DNA of 10,477 nucleotides, from contig JAEZBT010000342.1 of NCBI GenBank assembly GCA_023426865.1, positions 1 through 10,477 of the forward strand, written 5' to 3'. The stretch is from Actinomycetes bacterium. Its GTDB lineage: Bacteria > Actinomycetota > Actinomycetes > Actinomycetales > Cellulomonadaceae. The notes under the pieces are model-generated. The model made no database searches. It saw only the letters and a list, made by a program, of their open reading frames with translations, and was not told where the DNA came from. The translations under genes were made by a program, and so were the position numbers. Positions 1 to 6,686 of this stretch are shown one piece after another; positions within the stretch are counted from its first letter, which is position 1; every line of letters begins with the position of its first letter.

Positions 1-43
1 GGGGGTGCCCTCTCGCGCACGGCCCCGGCGCGCCCCGGCGGGC

Positions 44-90
44 CGTCACCGAAGGGTAACGAGCCTCGCCGGTCCGCGGTGCGGGACCGG
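44..90 (-). terminator. Possible tandem-hairpin terminator after the operon
   Basis: Read on the minus strand, a perfect 7-bp GC-rich stem (84-90 with 69-75, 8-nt loop) is followed 7 nt later by a second 7-bp stem (55-61 with 44-50, 4-nt loop). The second stem has one G-U pair that forms only in minus-strand RNA. The hairpins begin 76 nt past the prenyl synthase stop. No U-run follows, so this would be a U-less terminator of the kind proposed for high-GC actinobacteria. Chance hairpins are common at this GC content. The rest of positions 1-166 holds no gene that I can support. Confidence 0.35.
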
Positions 91-166
91 GACCCACCTT
101 CGGATGAACCGGCGGCACGACGCCCACCCGCGGCAGGCACCGTACCCCGGGGTGGTTATCGGCCGT

Positions 167-1165
167 TCAGGCCGTCCGGTCAACCAGCGAATGTGTGAAG
201 GTCTCGAGGGCGGCGCGCACGGCACCGTCGGGCAGCGGCGCCAGCGCGTCGAGCGCCCGCCGCTCCCACGCCTGGGCCCGCTCGCGCGTCGCGGCGAGCA
301 CCTCGTGCCCGCGCAGCGCGGCGACCGCCACCGCCAGCGCGGCGTCGTCGGACAGGTCCGAGTCGAGCAGCGCGAGCAGGTCGGCGTCCGCGGGTGTCCC
401 CGCGCCCGAGGCGACGCGCTCGCGCAGCAGCAGGACCGGCATCGTCGGCACGTGGTCGCGCAGGTCGGTGCCGGGGGTCTTGCCGGTCACCGCGCCGTCG
501 GAGGTGAGGTCGATGACGTCGTCGGCGAGCTGGAACGCGACGCCGGCCGCCTCGCCGTAGGCGACGAGTGCGGCTTCGAGCTCGGGCCCGGCGCCGGAGA
601 ACATCGCGCCGAAGCGCGCGGACGAGGCGATGAGCGACGCCGTCTTGTCCGACAGCACCTGCAGGTAGTGGGCCACCGGGTCGGCGTCGGCGCCCGGACC
701 GGCGACCTCGTGCAGCTGGCCCATGCAGAGCCGCTCGAATGTCTCGGCGAGGATCCGGATCGCCTCGGCGCCGAGCCCGGCCGCGATGGCCGACGCGCGG
801 GCGAAGACCAGGTCGCCCGTGATGACGGCGACCTTGTTGCCCCACAGCTCGTGCGCCGACGGCGCACCGCGGCGCACGGGCGCGGCGTCCATGACGTCGT
901 CGTGGTACAGCGTGGCCAGGTGCGTGAGCTCGACGACGACCGCCGCGTCGACGAGCTCGTCGCGCCCCGGGTCGCCGAGGTGCCCGCACAGCAGGGTGAG
1001 CATGGGGCGCAGGCGCTTGCCGCCGGCATCCACCAGGTGCCGCGCCGTGGCACCGGCGAGCGCGTCGGAGTGCGCGACGGCGTCGCGCAGGCGCTGCTCG
1101 ACAAGCGCCATCCGGGCGGTGACGGCGTCGGCGAGCACCGGCTCCACCGGCGGCACTCCCGTCAC
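167..1165 (-). CDS. All-trans polyprenyl diphosphate synthase (likely menaquinone side chain)
   Basis: This trans-isoprenyl diphosphate synthase of about 332 residues adds isopentenyl diphosphate units to an allylic primer, probably making the prenyl tail of menaquinone. The family hallmarks are present in order: GGKRLRP (48-54), the first aspartate-rich motif DDVMD (89-93) followed by RRG (98-100), GQLHE (149-153), KT (174-175), the second aspartate-rich motif DDVID (215-219), and GK (228-229) with D234. The residue five before the first motif is Ala84. A small residue there is known to allow long products, so a C30-C50 chain is inferred; the exact length cannot be read. It is the last gene of the nuo operon. 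The chosen GTG overlaps the nuoN stop by 4 nt (GTGA) but lacks a Shine-Dalgarno site. GTG at 1147, with GGGAG 8 nt upstream, is a serious alternative. The family call is firm; the start is not. Confidence 0.92.
   Translation of the reverse strand: MTGVPPVEPVLADAVTARMALVEQRLRDAVAHSDALAGATARHLVDAGGKRLRPMLTLLCGHLGDPGRDELVDAAVVVELTHLATLYHDDVMDAAPVRRGAPSAHELWGNKVAVITGDLVFARASAIAAGLGAEAIRILAETFERLCMGQLHEVAGPGADADPVAHYLQVLSDKTASLIASSARFGAMFSGAGPELEAALVAYGEAAGVAFQLADDVIDLTSDGAVTGKTPGTDLRDHVPTMPVLLLRERVASGAGTPADADLLALLDSDLSDDAALAVAVAALRGHEVLAATRERAQAWERRALDALAPLPDGAVRAALETFTHSLVDRTA
1156..1160 (-). promoter_or_regulatory. Possible ribosome-binding site for an alternative prenyl synthase start
   Basis: GGGAG lies 8 nt before the GTG at 1147, six codons inside the longer reading of the gene. 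If used, the protein is six residues shorter and starts 14 nt after the nuoN stop. The GTG at 1165, which overlaps the nuoN stop, has no such site. Confidence 0.45.
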
Positions 1166-2736
1166 GGCAGGAAGCGCGCCGCGTCGGCGAGCAGCGTCAG
1201 GACGGGCGAGGGGACCACGCCGAGCAGGATCGTGCCGAGCGCGGCCGCGCCGATGGCGACGATGGTGAAGCCCTCCCCGCCGATGACCGTCGTGCCCTCG
1301 CCCGGCGTGCCGACCGGGTCGGTGAAGTACATGAGCACGATGAGCCGGACGTAGAAGAACACCGCAGCCGCCGACGCCAGCACGCCGATGAGCGCGAGCC
1401 ACCACAGGTCGCCCTCGACCGCCGCCGTGAACACCGCGAACTTCCCGGTGAACCCGGCGGTGAGCGGGATGCCTGCGAACGAGAGGAGGAACAGCGTGAA
1501 CGCCCCGGCCAGCCACGGGCTGCGCCGGCCCAGGCCCGCCCACTGCGACAGGTGCGTCGCCTCCGCGACGACCGCGCCCGTGCCGGCGCCCTGCTCGCGG
1601 ACGAGCGTGACGACGGCGAACGCGCCGATCGTCGCCAGGCCGTAGGCCAGCAGGTAGACGAGCACGCCGCTCACCCCGCTGGCGGTGAGCGCCACGACGC
1701 CCACGAGGATGAAGCCCGCGTGCGCGATCGAGGAGTACGCGAGCATGCGCTTGACGTCGGTCTGCACGATGGCGACGACCGTACCGACGAGCATCGTCAG
1801 CACCGCGACGCCGGACAGCAGCGGGAAGACGTCCCACTCCAACGGCGGCAGCACCACGTAGACGATCCGCAGCAGCGCGCCGAACGCCGCGACCTTGGTG
1901 CAGGCGGCCATGAAGGCGGTGACCGGCGTCGGGGCGCCTTGGTACGCGTCGGGCGTCCACGCGTGGAACGGCACCGCGCCGACCTTGAACAGCAGGCCCA
2001 CGAGCACCAGCACGACGCCGCCCAGCAGCAGCGGGTCGAGGTCGCTCGGCGTGCCGATGGCCGCGGCGATGGCGGTGAGCTTCACCGAGGCGGCGAAGCC
2101 GTACAGCAGCGCGATGCCGAACAGCAGGAACGCCGACGCGTACGCGCCCAGCAGGAAGTACTTCATCGACGCCTCCTGGCTGAGCAGGCGGCGCCGGCGG
2201 GCGAGGCCCGCGAGCAGGTACAGCGGCAGCGAGAGCACCTCGAGCGCGACGAACAGCGTCAGCAGGTCCGCCGTCGCCGGGAAGAGCATCATGCCGCCGA
2301 GGGCGAAGAGCACCAGCGGGAACACCTCGGTCTGCGCCCACCCGCGACGGGTGGCTTCGGCCTCGGCGTCCGAGCCGGGCACCGCGGAGGCGGCCGACGC
2401 GAAGGCGTCCGCGCCGGACTCCGTGCGGTCGGCGATGACGAGCAGCGCGACCAGGCCGAGCAGCGCGACGACGCCCTGCAGCACCAGCGCCGGCCCGTCG
2501 ACGACGAGCGCCCCGTCGAGCACCGCGACGCCGCCGGAGTCGGACACGTCCGACCACAGGGCGGCGACGGCGACGACGGCGCCCGCGGTCGCCAACAGGG
2601 CCAGGGCGACCTGGGTGACCCGGCGCGCCCCGCGCGGCACGAAGGCCTCGACGAGCACGCCGAGCACGCCGGCGCCGAGCACGATGGCCACCGGGACGAG
2701 GTACGCCCAGTCGATGTGCGGAGCCTCGAACGTCAC
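1162..2736 (-). CDS. nuoN: NADH-quinone oxidoreductase subunit N
   Basis: NuoN is one of the three antiporter-like membrane subunits of complex I and contributes a proton channel next to the NuoJ/K part of the membrane arm. The 524-residue product is a multi-pass membrane protein. Pump residues are recognisable by motif: E166 in FVALEVLSLP (E. coli E133), K251 in LLFKVGAVPFHAW (K217), K281 in AACTKVAAF (K247), and K432 in TAGFTGKF (K395, the Lys that distinguishes NuoN from its paralogues). A hydrophilic stretch of about 33 residues (103-135), rich in Ala, Ser, Asp and Glu, sits between two early membrane segments and makes the protein longer than E. coli NuoN. The GTG start overlaps the nuoM stop by 4 nt (GTGA) and has GGGAG 6 nt upstream. 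The stop overlaps the probable start of the prenyl synthase. Confidence 0.97.
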   Translation of the reverse strand: MTFEAPHIDWAYLVPVAIVLGAGVLGVLVEAFVPRGARRVTQVALALLATAGAVVAVAALWSDVSDSGGVAVLDGALVVDGPALVLQGVVALLGLVALLVIADRTESGADAFASAASAVPGSDAEAEATRRGWAQTEVFPLVLFALGGMMLFPATADLLTLFVALEVLSLPLYLLAGLARRRRLLSQEASMKYFLLGAYASAFLLFGIALLYGFAASVKLTAIAAAIGTPSDLDPLLLGGVVLVLVGLLFKVGAVPFHAWTPDAYQGAPTPVTAFMAACTKVAAFGALLRIVYVVLPPLEWDVFPLLSGVAVLTMLVGTVVAIVQTDVKRMLAYSSIAHAGFILVGVVALTASGVSGVLVYLLAYGLATIGAFAVVTLVREQGAGTGAVVAEATHLSQWAGLGRRSPWLAGAFTLFLLSFAGIPLTAGFTGKFAVFTAAVEGDLWWLALIGVLASAAAVFFYVRLIVLMYFTDPVGTPGEGTTVIGGEGFTIVAIGAAALGTILLGVVPSPVLTLLADAARFLP

Positions 2737-4331
2737 TGGTCGCTCCCGTCCTCGGTCGCCGGTAGGTCGGTCGCGGCGTCGGCGAACTCAATGATCGGCA
2801 CCTCGTGCTCCGCGGAAGCGTCGGCCACACCGACGCTCTCCTGCGCGGCCACAGCGGGCTCACGCACCAGGTCCAGCGCGGGTGCCGGCCAGAGGCCGAG
2901 CACCACGATCGCGGCCAGGAGCGGCCCGACGACCCACTTCTCGCGGGCCGACAGGTCCGGGTGCTCGGCGAGCTCCTCGCGACGCGCGCCCGTGAAGATC
3001 CGCTGGTAGGTGAGCAGCACGTAGATCGCGGCGAGAACCACGCCGAGCGTGGCTACCACCGCGGCCGCCTTGTGCGCGGCGAACGTCCCCACGAACACCA
3101 GCAGCTCGCTGACGAACGGCGCCGTGCCCGGTAGCGACAGCGCCGAGAGGCCCGCGACCAGGAACGTGCCGGCGAGCACCGGGACGGCCGTCTTGAGGCC
3201 GCCGTAGTCGGCGATCCGCGCGGTGCCCCAGCGGCGGACCAGGAAGCCCGCGAGGAGGAACAACGCGCCCGTAGACAGACCGTGCGTGAGCATGTACAGC
3301 GACGAGCCCTCGATGCTCACGGACGTGAACGCGAAGATGCCGAGCACGATGAACCCGAAGTGGCTCACCGACGTGTAGGCGATCAGGCGCATGAGGTCCT
3401 CCTGGCCGATGGCCAGGAACGCCCCGTACAGGATCGAGACGACGGCGAGCGCGATGATCACCGGCGCGGCCCACTGCGCCGCCTCGGGGAACAGCGGCAG
3501 GCAGAGCGTGAGCATGCCGAACGTGCCGACCTTGTCGAGCACGCCGACGAGCAGCACGTTGGTGCCCGCCGGGGCCTGCTCCGCGGCGTCGGGCAGCCAG
3601 GTGTGCACGGGCCACATCGGCGCCTTGATCGCGAAGGCGAAGAAGAACGACAGGAAGATCAGGCGCTGCGTCCAGGTGCTCATCTCGGTGCCGACGAGCG
3701 TGTCGATGAGGAAGCCCTCCTCACCGCCCGGGCCCTGCGTGTACAGCGCGATGACGCCGACCAGCATCACGAGGCCGCCGACCAGGGAGAAGATGAGGAA
3801 CTTCACCGCGGCGTACCGGCGCTGGGCCCCGCCGAACAGCCCGATCATGAAGTAGACCGGGATGAGCATGGCCTCGAAGAGCACGTAGAAGAGGAAGACG
3901 TCGCGGGCCGCGAACACCGCGACCATGAACGCCTCGAGGACCAGCACGAGCGCGACGTACGTGCGGATCCGCGAGCCGCCGTCGTCTGGCGTCAGGTCCG
4001 GGTGCTCGCGCCACGCGGCCAGCAGGACCAGCGGCACGAGGAACACCGACAGGCCGATCAGGCTGAGCCCGATGCCGTTGACGCCGAGGGCCCAGCTCAC
4101 GCCGAACGCGGGGATCCAGGACGCCTGCTCGGTGAGCTGGAGCTGCCCGGCGGCGCCGGTGTCGAAGGCCCCGAGCGCGAGGCCCGCGAGCACGAGCTCG
4201 ACGAGCGAGAACGCGATGGCGACGTGCCGCGCCCAGCGGCGCGCGGCAGCGGGGAGCAGCCAGACGAGCACCGCGCCCAGCAGCGGCCAGACGATCAGCG
4301 TCGTCAGCCAGGGGAAGGTCGGGTCGGTCAT
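2733..4331 (-). CDS. nuoM: NADH-quinone oxidoreductase subunit M
   Basis: NuoM is the middle antiporter-like subunit of the complex I membrane arm and carries one proton path. The product has 532 residues with many membrane segments. Key residues match E. coli at a constant offset of two for the last three: E153 in VLFEAMLIP (E144), K236 in AIKAPMWPVHTW (K234), K267 in VLDKVGTFGM (K265), and E409 in PFVSELL (E407). The last 43 or so residues form a hydrophilic tail with 11 acidic residues and one basic residue, absent from short NuoM proteins. The ATG is 8 nt after the nuoL stop. The frame stays open far upstream (to 6086), but that extension is the shadow of nuoL. The Shine-Dalgarno site just before 4331 and the point where NuoM similarity begins fix this start. 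The TGA stop overlaps the nuoN GTG. Confidence 0.98.
   Translation of the reverse strand: MTDPTFPWLTTLIVWPLLGAVLVWLLPAAARRWARHVAIAFSLVELVLAGLALGAFDTGAAGQLQLTEQASWIPAFGVSWALGVNGIGLSLIGLSVFLVPLVLLAAWREHPDLTPDDGGSRIRTYVALVLVLEAFMVAVFAARDVFLFYVLFEAMLIPVYFMIGLFGGAQRRYAAVKFLIFSLVGGLVMLVGVIALYTQGPGGEEGFLIDTLVGTEMSTWTQRLIFLSFFFAFAIKAPMWPVHTWLPDAAEQAPAGTNVLLVGVLDKVGTFGMLTLCLPLFPEAAQWAAPVIIALAVVSILYGAFLAIGQEDLMRLIAYTSVSHFGFIVLGIFAFTSVSIEGSSLYMLTHGLSTGALFLLAGFLVRRWGTARIADYGGLKTAVPVLAGTFLVAGLSALSLPGTAPFVSELLVFVGTFAAHKAAAVVATLGVVLAAIYVLLTYQRIFTGARREELAEHPDLSAREKWVVGPLLAAIVVLGLWPAPALDLVREPAVAAQESVGVADASAEHEVPIIEFADAATDLPATEDGSDQ
2743..2747 (-). promoter_or_regulatory. Ribosome-binding site of nuoN
   Basis: GGGAG lies 6 nt before the GTG at 2736, inside the 3' end of nuoM, and supports the GTG start that overlaps the nuoM stop. 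Confidence 0.7.
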
Positions 4332-4335
4332 GGTT

Positions 4336-4341
4336 CCCCTC
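4336..4341 (-). promoter_or_regulatory. Ribosome-binding site of nuoM fused to nuoL stop
   Basis: The minus strand reads TGAGGGGAACCATG. As at the nuoK/nuoL junction, the stop codon of nuoL forms part of the GAGGGG site for nuoM. It decides the nuoM start at 4331 in a frame that stays open far upstream. Confidence 0.75.
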
Positions 4342-6379
4342 AGATCCTCACTGCCAGGACGACGGCCACGAGGGCGACGATGCCCACCACCATCTGCAGG
4401 GCGTACGAGCGGACGAAGCCCGTCTGGAGCCGCCGGAACAGCTCGCCGCTGCCGGCGGTGCCGGCGGCGACGCCCGTCACGGTGCCGTCGACCACCTGCC
4501 GGTCGGCGAACACGAGCGACCGGGTCAGGTACTGGCCGGGCCGCATGAGCAGCGCCTCGTTGACGTCGTCCTGGAAGAGGTCGCGGCGGGCGGCGCGCGT
4601 GAGCACGGACCCGCGCGGCGGGACGACGGCGACCGGTGCGGACGCGTACTGGCGCCAGGCCAGGAACGCGCCGGCGAAGAGCAGCACGAACGTGAGCGTC
4701 ATGATCACGGGGACCGGCAGCACCGGCTCGTGGTGCTCGACGTGCCCGGTCACCGGCTCGAGCCACGTGGTGAAGGCCCCGCCGATGGTGAGCACGCCGC
4801 CGAGCCCCGCGGAGCCGACCGCGAGCAGGATCATCGGCCAGGTCATCAGCGAGGGCGACTCGTGCGGGTGCTGCACGTCGGAGGCGCCGACGGCCGTGCC
4901 GCCGACAGCAGCCGAGGTGCCCGGCAGCCCGTGCCCGTCGTCCCAGCGGCGCGTGCCGTGGAACGTCATGAAGAACAGCCGCGACATGTAGAACGCGGTG
5001 ATCCCGACGCCGATCAGTGCCACCGTGCCGAAGACCCACGGCTGCCAGCCCTGGCCGTCCGCCACGGCGTACGCGGACTCGACGATCTTGTCCTTCGTCC
5101 AGAAGCCGGAGAACGGCGGGACGCCGATGATCGCGAGCCAGCCGAGCGCCATCGTCACCCACGTGATCTTCATGTACGTGGCCAGGCCGCCGAACCGGCG
5201 CATGTCCACCTGGTCGCTCATGCCGTGCATGACGGACCCCGCCCCGAGGAACAGGCCGGCCTTGAAGAAGCCGTGCGTGAGCAGGTGGAAGATCGCGAAC
5301 GCGTAGCCGATCGGGCCCAGGCCCGCGGCCAGCATCATGTAGCCGATCTGCGACATCGTCGACGCCGCGAGGGTCTTCTTGATGTCGTCCTTCGCGCAGC
5401 CGACGATCGCGCCGTAGAGCAGCGTGATCGCGCCGACGATCGCGACCACCAGCAGCGCGGTGGGCGCGGCGTCGTAGACCCCGCCCGAGCGGACGATGAG
5501 GTAGACGCCCGCGGTGACCATCGTCGCGGCGTGGATGAGCGCGGACACCGGCGTCGGACCGGCCATCGCGTCTCCGAGCCAGGCCTGCAGCGGGAACTGC
5601 GCGGACTTGCCGCACGCGGCCAGCAGCAGCAGGAGGCCGATCGTGGTGGCCCAGCCCTCCCCGGCGGACGCGGCGGCGCCGTTGACCCGCCCGATGTCGG
5701 TGGTGCCGAACACCGCGGCCATCGCCATGATCGCCGTGAGCAGGCCCAGGTCGCCGACGCGGTTCGTGACGAACGCCTTCTTGGCGGCGACGGCGTTGGG
5801 GCGCTCGTGCTCCCAGAAGCCGATCAGCAGGTACGACGCGAGGCCCACGCCCTCCCAGCCGACGAACAGCAGCACGTAGCTGTCCGCGAGGACCAGCAGG
5901 AGCATCGCCGCGACGAACAGGTTGAGGTAGGCGAAGAACCGGCGCCGGTTCGGGTCGTGCTCCATGTACGCGATCGAGTACACGTGGATGAGCGACCCGA
6001 CGAACGTCACGAGCAGCGCGAACGTCATCGACAGCGGGTCCACCCGCAGGCCGAGGTCGACCGTGAAGGTCCCGGCATCGATCCACCGGCCCATCCCGGC
6101 GAAGGCGACCTCGTTGACGCGCTGCACGCCCGACAGCCCGAGCATCTGGACCCAGATCGCGGCGGCGACCACGAACGCCCCGGCGGACATCGCCACGCCG
6201 ACGAGGTGCCCCCAGCGGTCGCTGCGGCGGCCGGCGAGGAGCAGGACGGCTGCGCCGATCGCCGGCAGCGCCACGAGGAGCCAGGCGAGGTCGATCGCTC
6301 CGCCGACGGGCACGACGTACATCGCGGGGTCGACGGAGGTCGAGGCCACGGCGGCCAGCCCGCCGAGCGTGTTCGTCAT
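4340..6379 (-). CDS. nuoL: NADH-quinone oxidoreductase subunit L
   Basis: NuoL is the distal antiporter-like subunit of complex I. It also provides the long lateral helix that lies along NuoM and NuoN. The product has 679 residues. By motif: HVYS near 132, E176 in FVGWEGVGLASY (E. coli E144), K258 in ACGKSAQFPLQAW (K229), H283 in SALIHAATMV (H254), H365, H369 and K373 in IFHLLTHGFFKAG, and D430 in GFWTKDKI (D400). The C-terminal part contains the long amphipathic region and ends in a final membrane helix just before the stop. The first 28 residues precede the first membrane helix, an extension compared with E. coli. The ATG at 6379 is kept because a purine-rich site, GAGGGA, lies just before it. 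It is 7 nt from the nuoK stop and 8 nt from the nuoM start. Confidence 0.98.
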   Translation of the reverse strand: MTNTLGGLAAVASTSVDPAMYVVPVGGAIDLAWLLVALPAIGAAVLLLAGRRSDRWGHLVGVAMSAGAFVVAAAIWVQMLGLSGVQRVNEVAFAGMGRWIDAGTFTVDLGLRVDPLSMTFALLVTFVGSLIHVYSIAYMEHDPNRRRFFAYLNLFVAAMLLLVLADSYVLLFVGWEGVGLASYLLIGFWEHERPNAVAAKKAFVTNRVGDLGLLTAIMAMAAVFGTTDIGRVNGAAASAGEGWATTIGLLLLLAACGKSAQFPLQAWLGDAMAGPTPVSALIHAATMVTAGVYLIVRSGGVYDAAPTALLVVAIVGAITLLYGAIVGCAKDDIKKTLAASTMSQIGYMMLAAGLGPIGYAFAIFHLLTHGFFKAGLFLGAGSVMHGMSDQVDMRRFGGLATYMKITWVTMALGWLAIIGVPPFSGFWTKDKIVESAYAVADGQGWQPWVFGTVALIGVGITAFYMSRLFFMTFHGTRRWDDGHGLPGTSAAVGGTAVGASDVQHPHESPSLMTWPMILLAVGSAGLGGVLTIGGAFTTWLEPVTGHVEHHEPVLPVPVIMTLTFVLLFAGAFLAWRQYASAPVAVVPPRGSVLTRAARRDLFQDDVNEALLMRPGQYLTRSLVFADRQVVDGTVTGVAAGTAGSGELFRRLQTGFVRSYALQMVVGIVALVAVVLAVRI

Positions 6380-6382
6380 CGG

Positions 6383-6388
6383 TCCCTC
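6383..6388 (-). promoter_or_regulatory. Ribosome-binding site of nuoL fused to nuoK stop
   Basis: The minus strand reads TGAGGGACCGATG: the TGA of nuoK supplies the first bases of the GAGGGA site used by nuoL. Ribosomes ending nuoK would sit directly on the nuoL start region, so coupled translation is likely. Confidence 0.65.
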
Positions 6389-6686
6389 AGCTCTTCAGGA
6401 GGTTGACGTCGTCGACCGAGGCCGATCTGCGGGTGCGGTAGATCGCGACGATGATCGCCAGGCCGACGACCACCTCGGCCGCGGCCACCACCATGACGAA
6501 GAACGCCACGACCTGACCGGTGAGGTCGCCGTGCATCCGGGCGAAGGTCACGAACGCGAGGTTCGCCGCGTTGAGCATGAGCTCGACGCCCATGAACACG
6601 ATGATCGCGTTCCGGCGCACGAGCACCGTGATCGCCCCGATGGAGAACAGCAGGACGGAGAGCACGAGGTAGTTGCTGAGGTTCAC
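6387..6686 (-). CDS. nuoK: NADH-quinone oxidoreductase subunit K
   Basis: NuoK is a small three-helix membrane subunit of complex I, related to MrpC, that helps link the quinone site to the antiporter-like subunits. The product has 99 residues, the normal family length. The two conserved membrane glutamates are present: E35 in FMGVELMLNAANL (E. coli E36) and E71 in VVAAAEVVVGLA (E72). The GTG start overlaps the nuoJ TGA by 4 nt (GTGA) and has GAGGAG 8 nt upstream. The stop lies inside the ribosome-binding site of nuoL. Its placement between nuoJ and nuoL is the usual nuo order. Confidence 0.97.
   Translation of the reverse strand: MNLSNYLVLSVLLFSIGAITVLVRRNAIIVFMGVELMLNAANLAFVTFARMHGDLTGQVVAFFVMVVAAAEVVVGLAIIVAIYRTRRSASVDDVNLLKS

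Noticed and set aside
1..49. Start of a further minus-strand gene at the GTG at 49.
   Set aside because: No Shine-Dalgarno site at a useful distance, it would start inside a hairpin, and too few codons remain to judge.
3..59. The end of a converging plus-strand gene, stopping at the TAA at 57-59 inside the second hairpin.
   Set aside because: Only 18 residues are visible and they match nothing I recognise. A short open frame is expected by chance at this GC content.
144..153. The perfect 10-bp palindrome accccggggt as an operator or terminator stem.
   Set aside because: It has no loop, is short, and is made mostly of C and G runs expected by chance here.
1166..2863. The reading frame of the prenyl synthase stays open upstream through all of nuoN, giving a possible 898-residue protein.
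   Set aside because: The upstream part is Arg/Gly/Ala-rich sequence with no family features, the shadow of nuoN in another frame. The family match begins only near 1165.
5..6406. Very long plus-strand open frames opposite the nuo genes (for example 5-1354, 1552-3009, 3282-4991 and 4730-6406).
   Set aside because: They are Arg/His/Glu/Asp-rich antisense frames of the kind produced by third-position GC bias. They match no family, and the opposite strand holds clear complex I genes.
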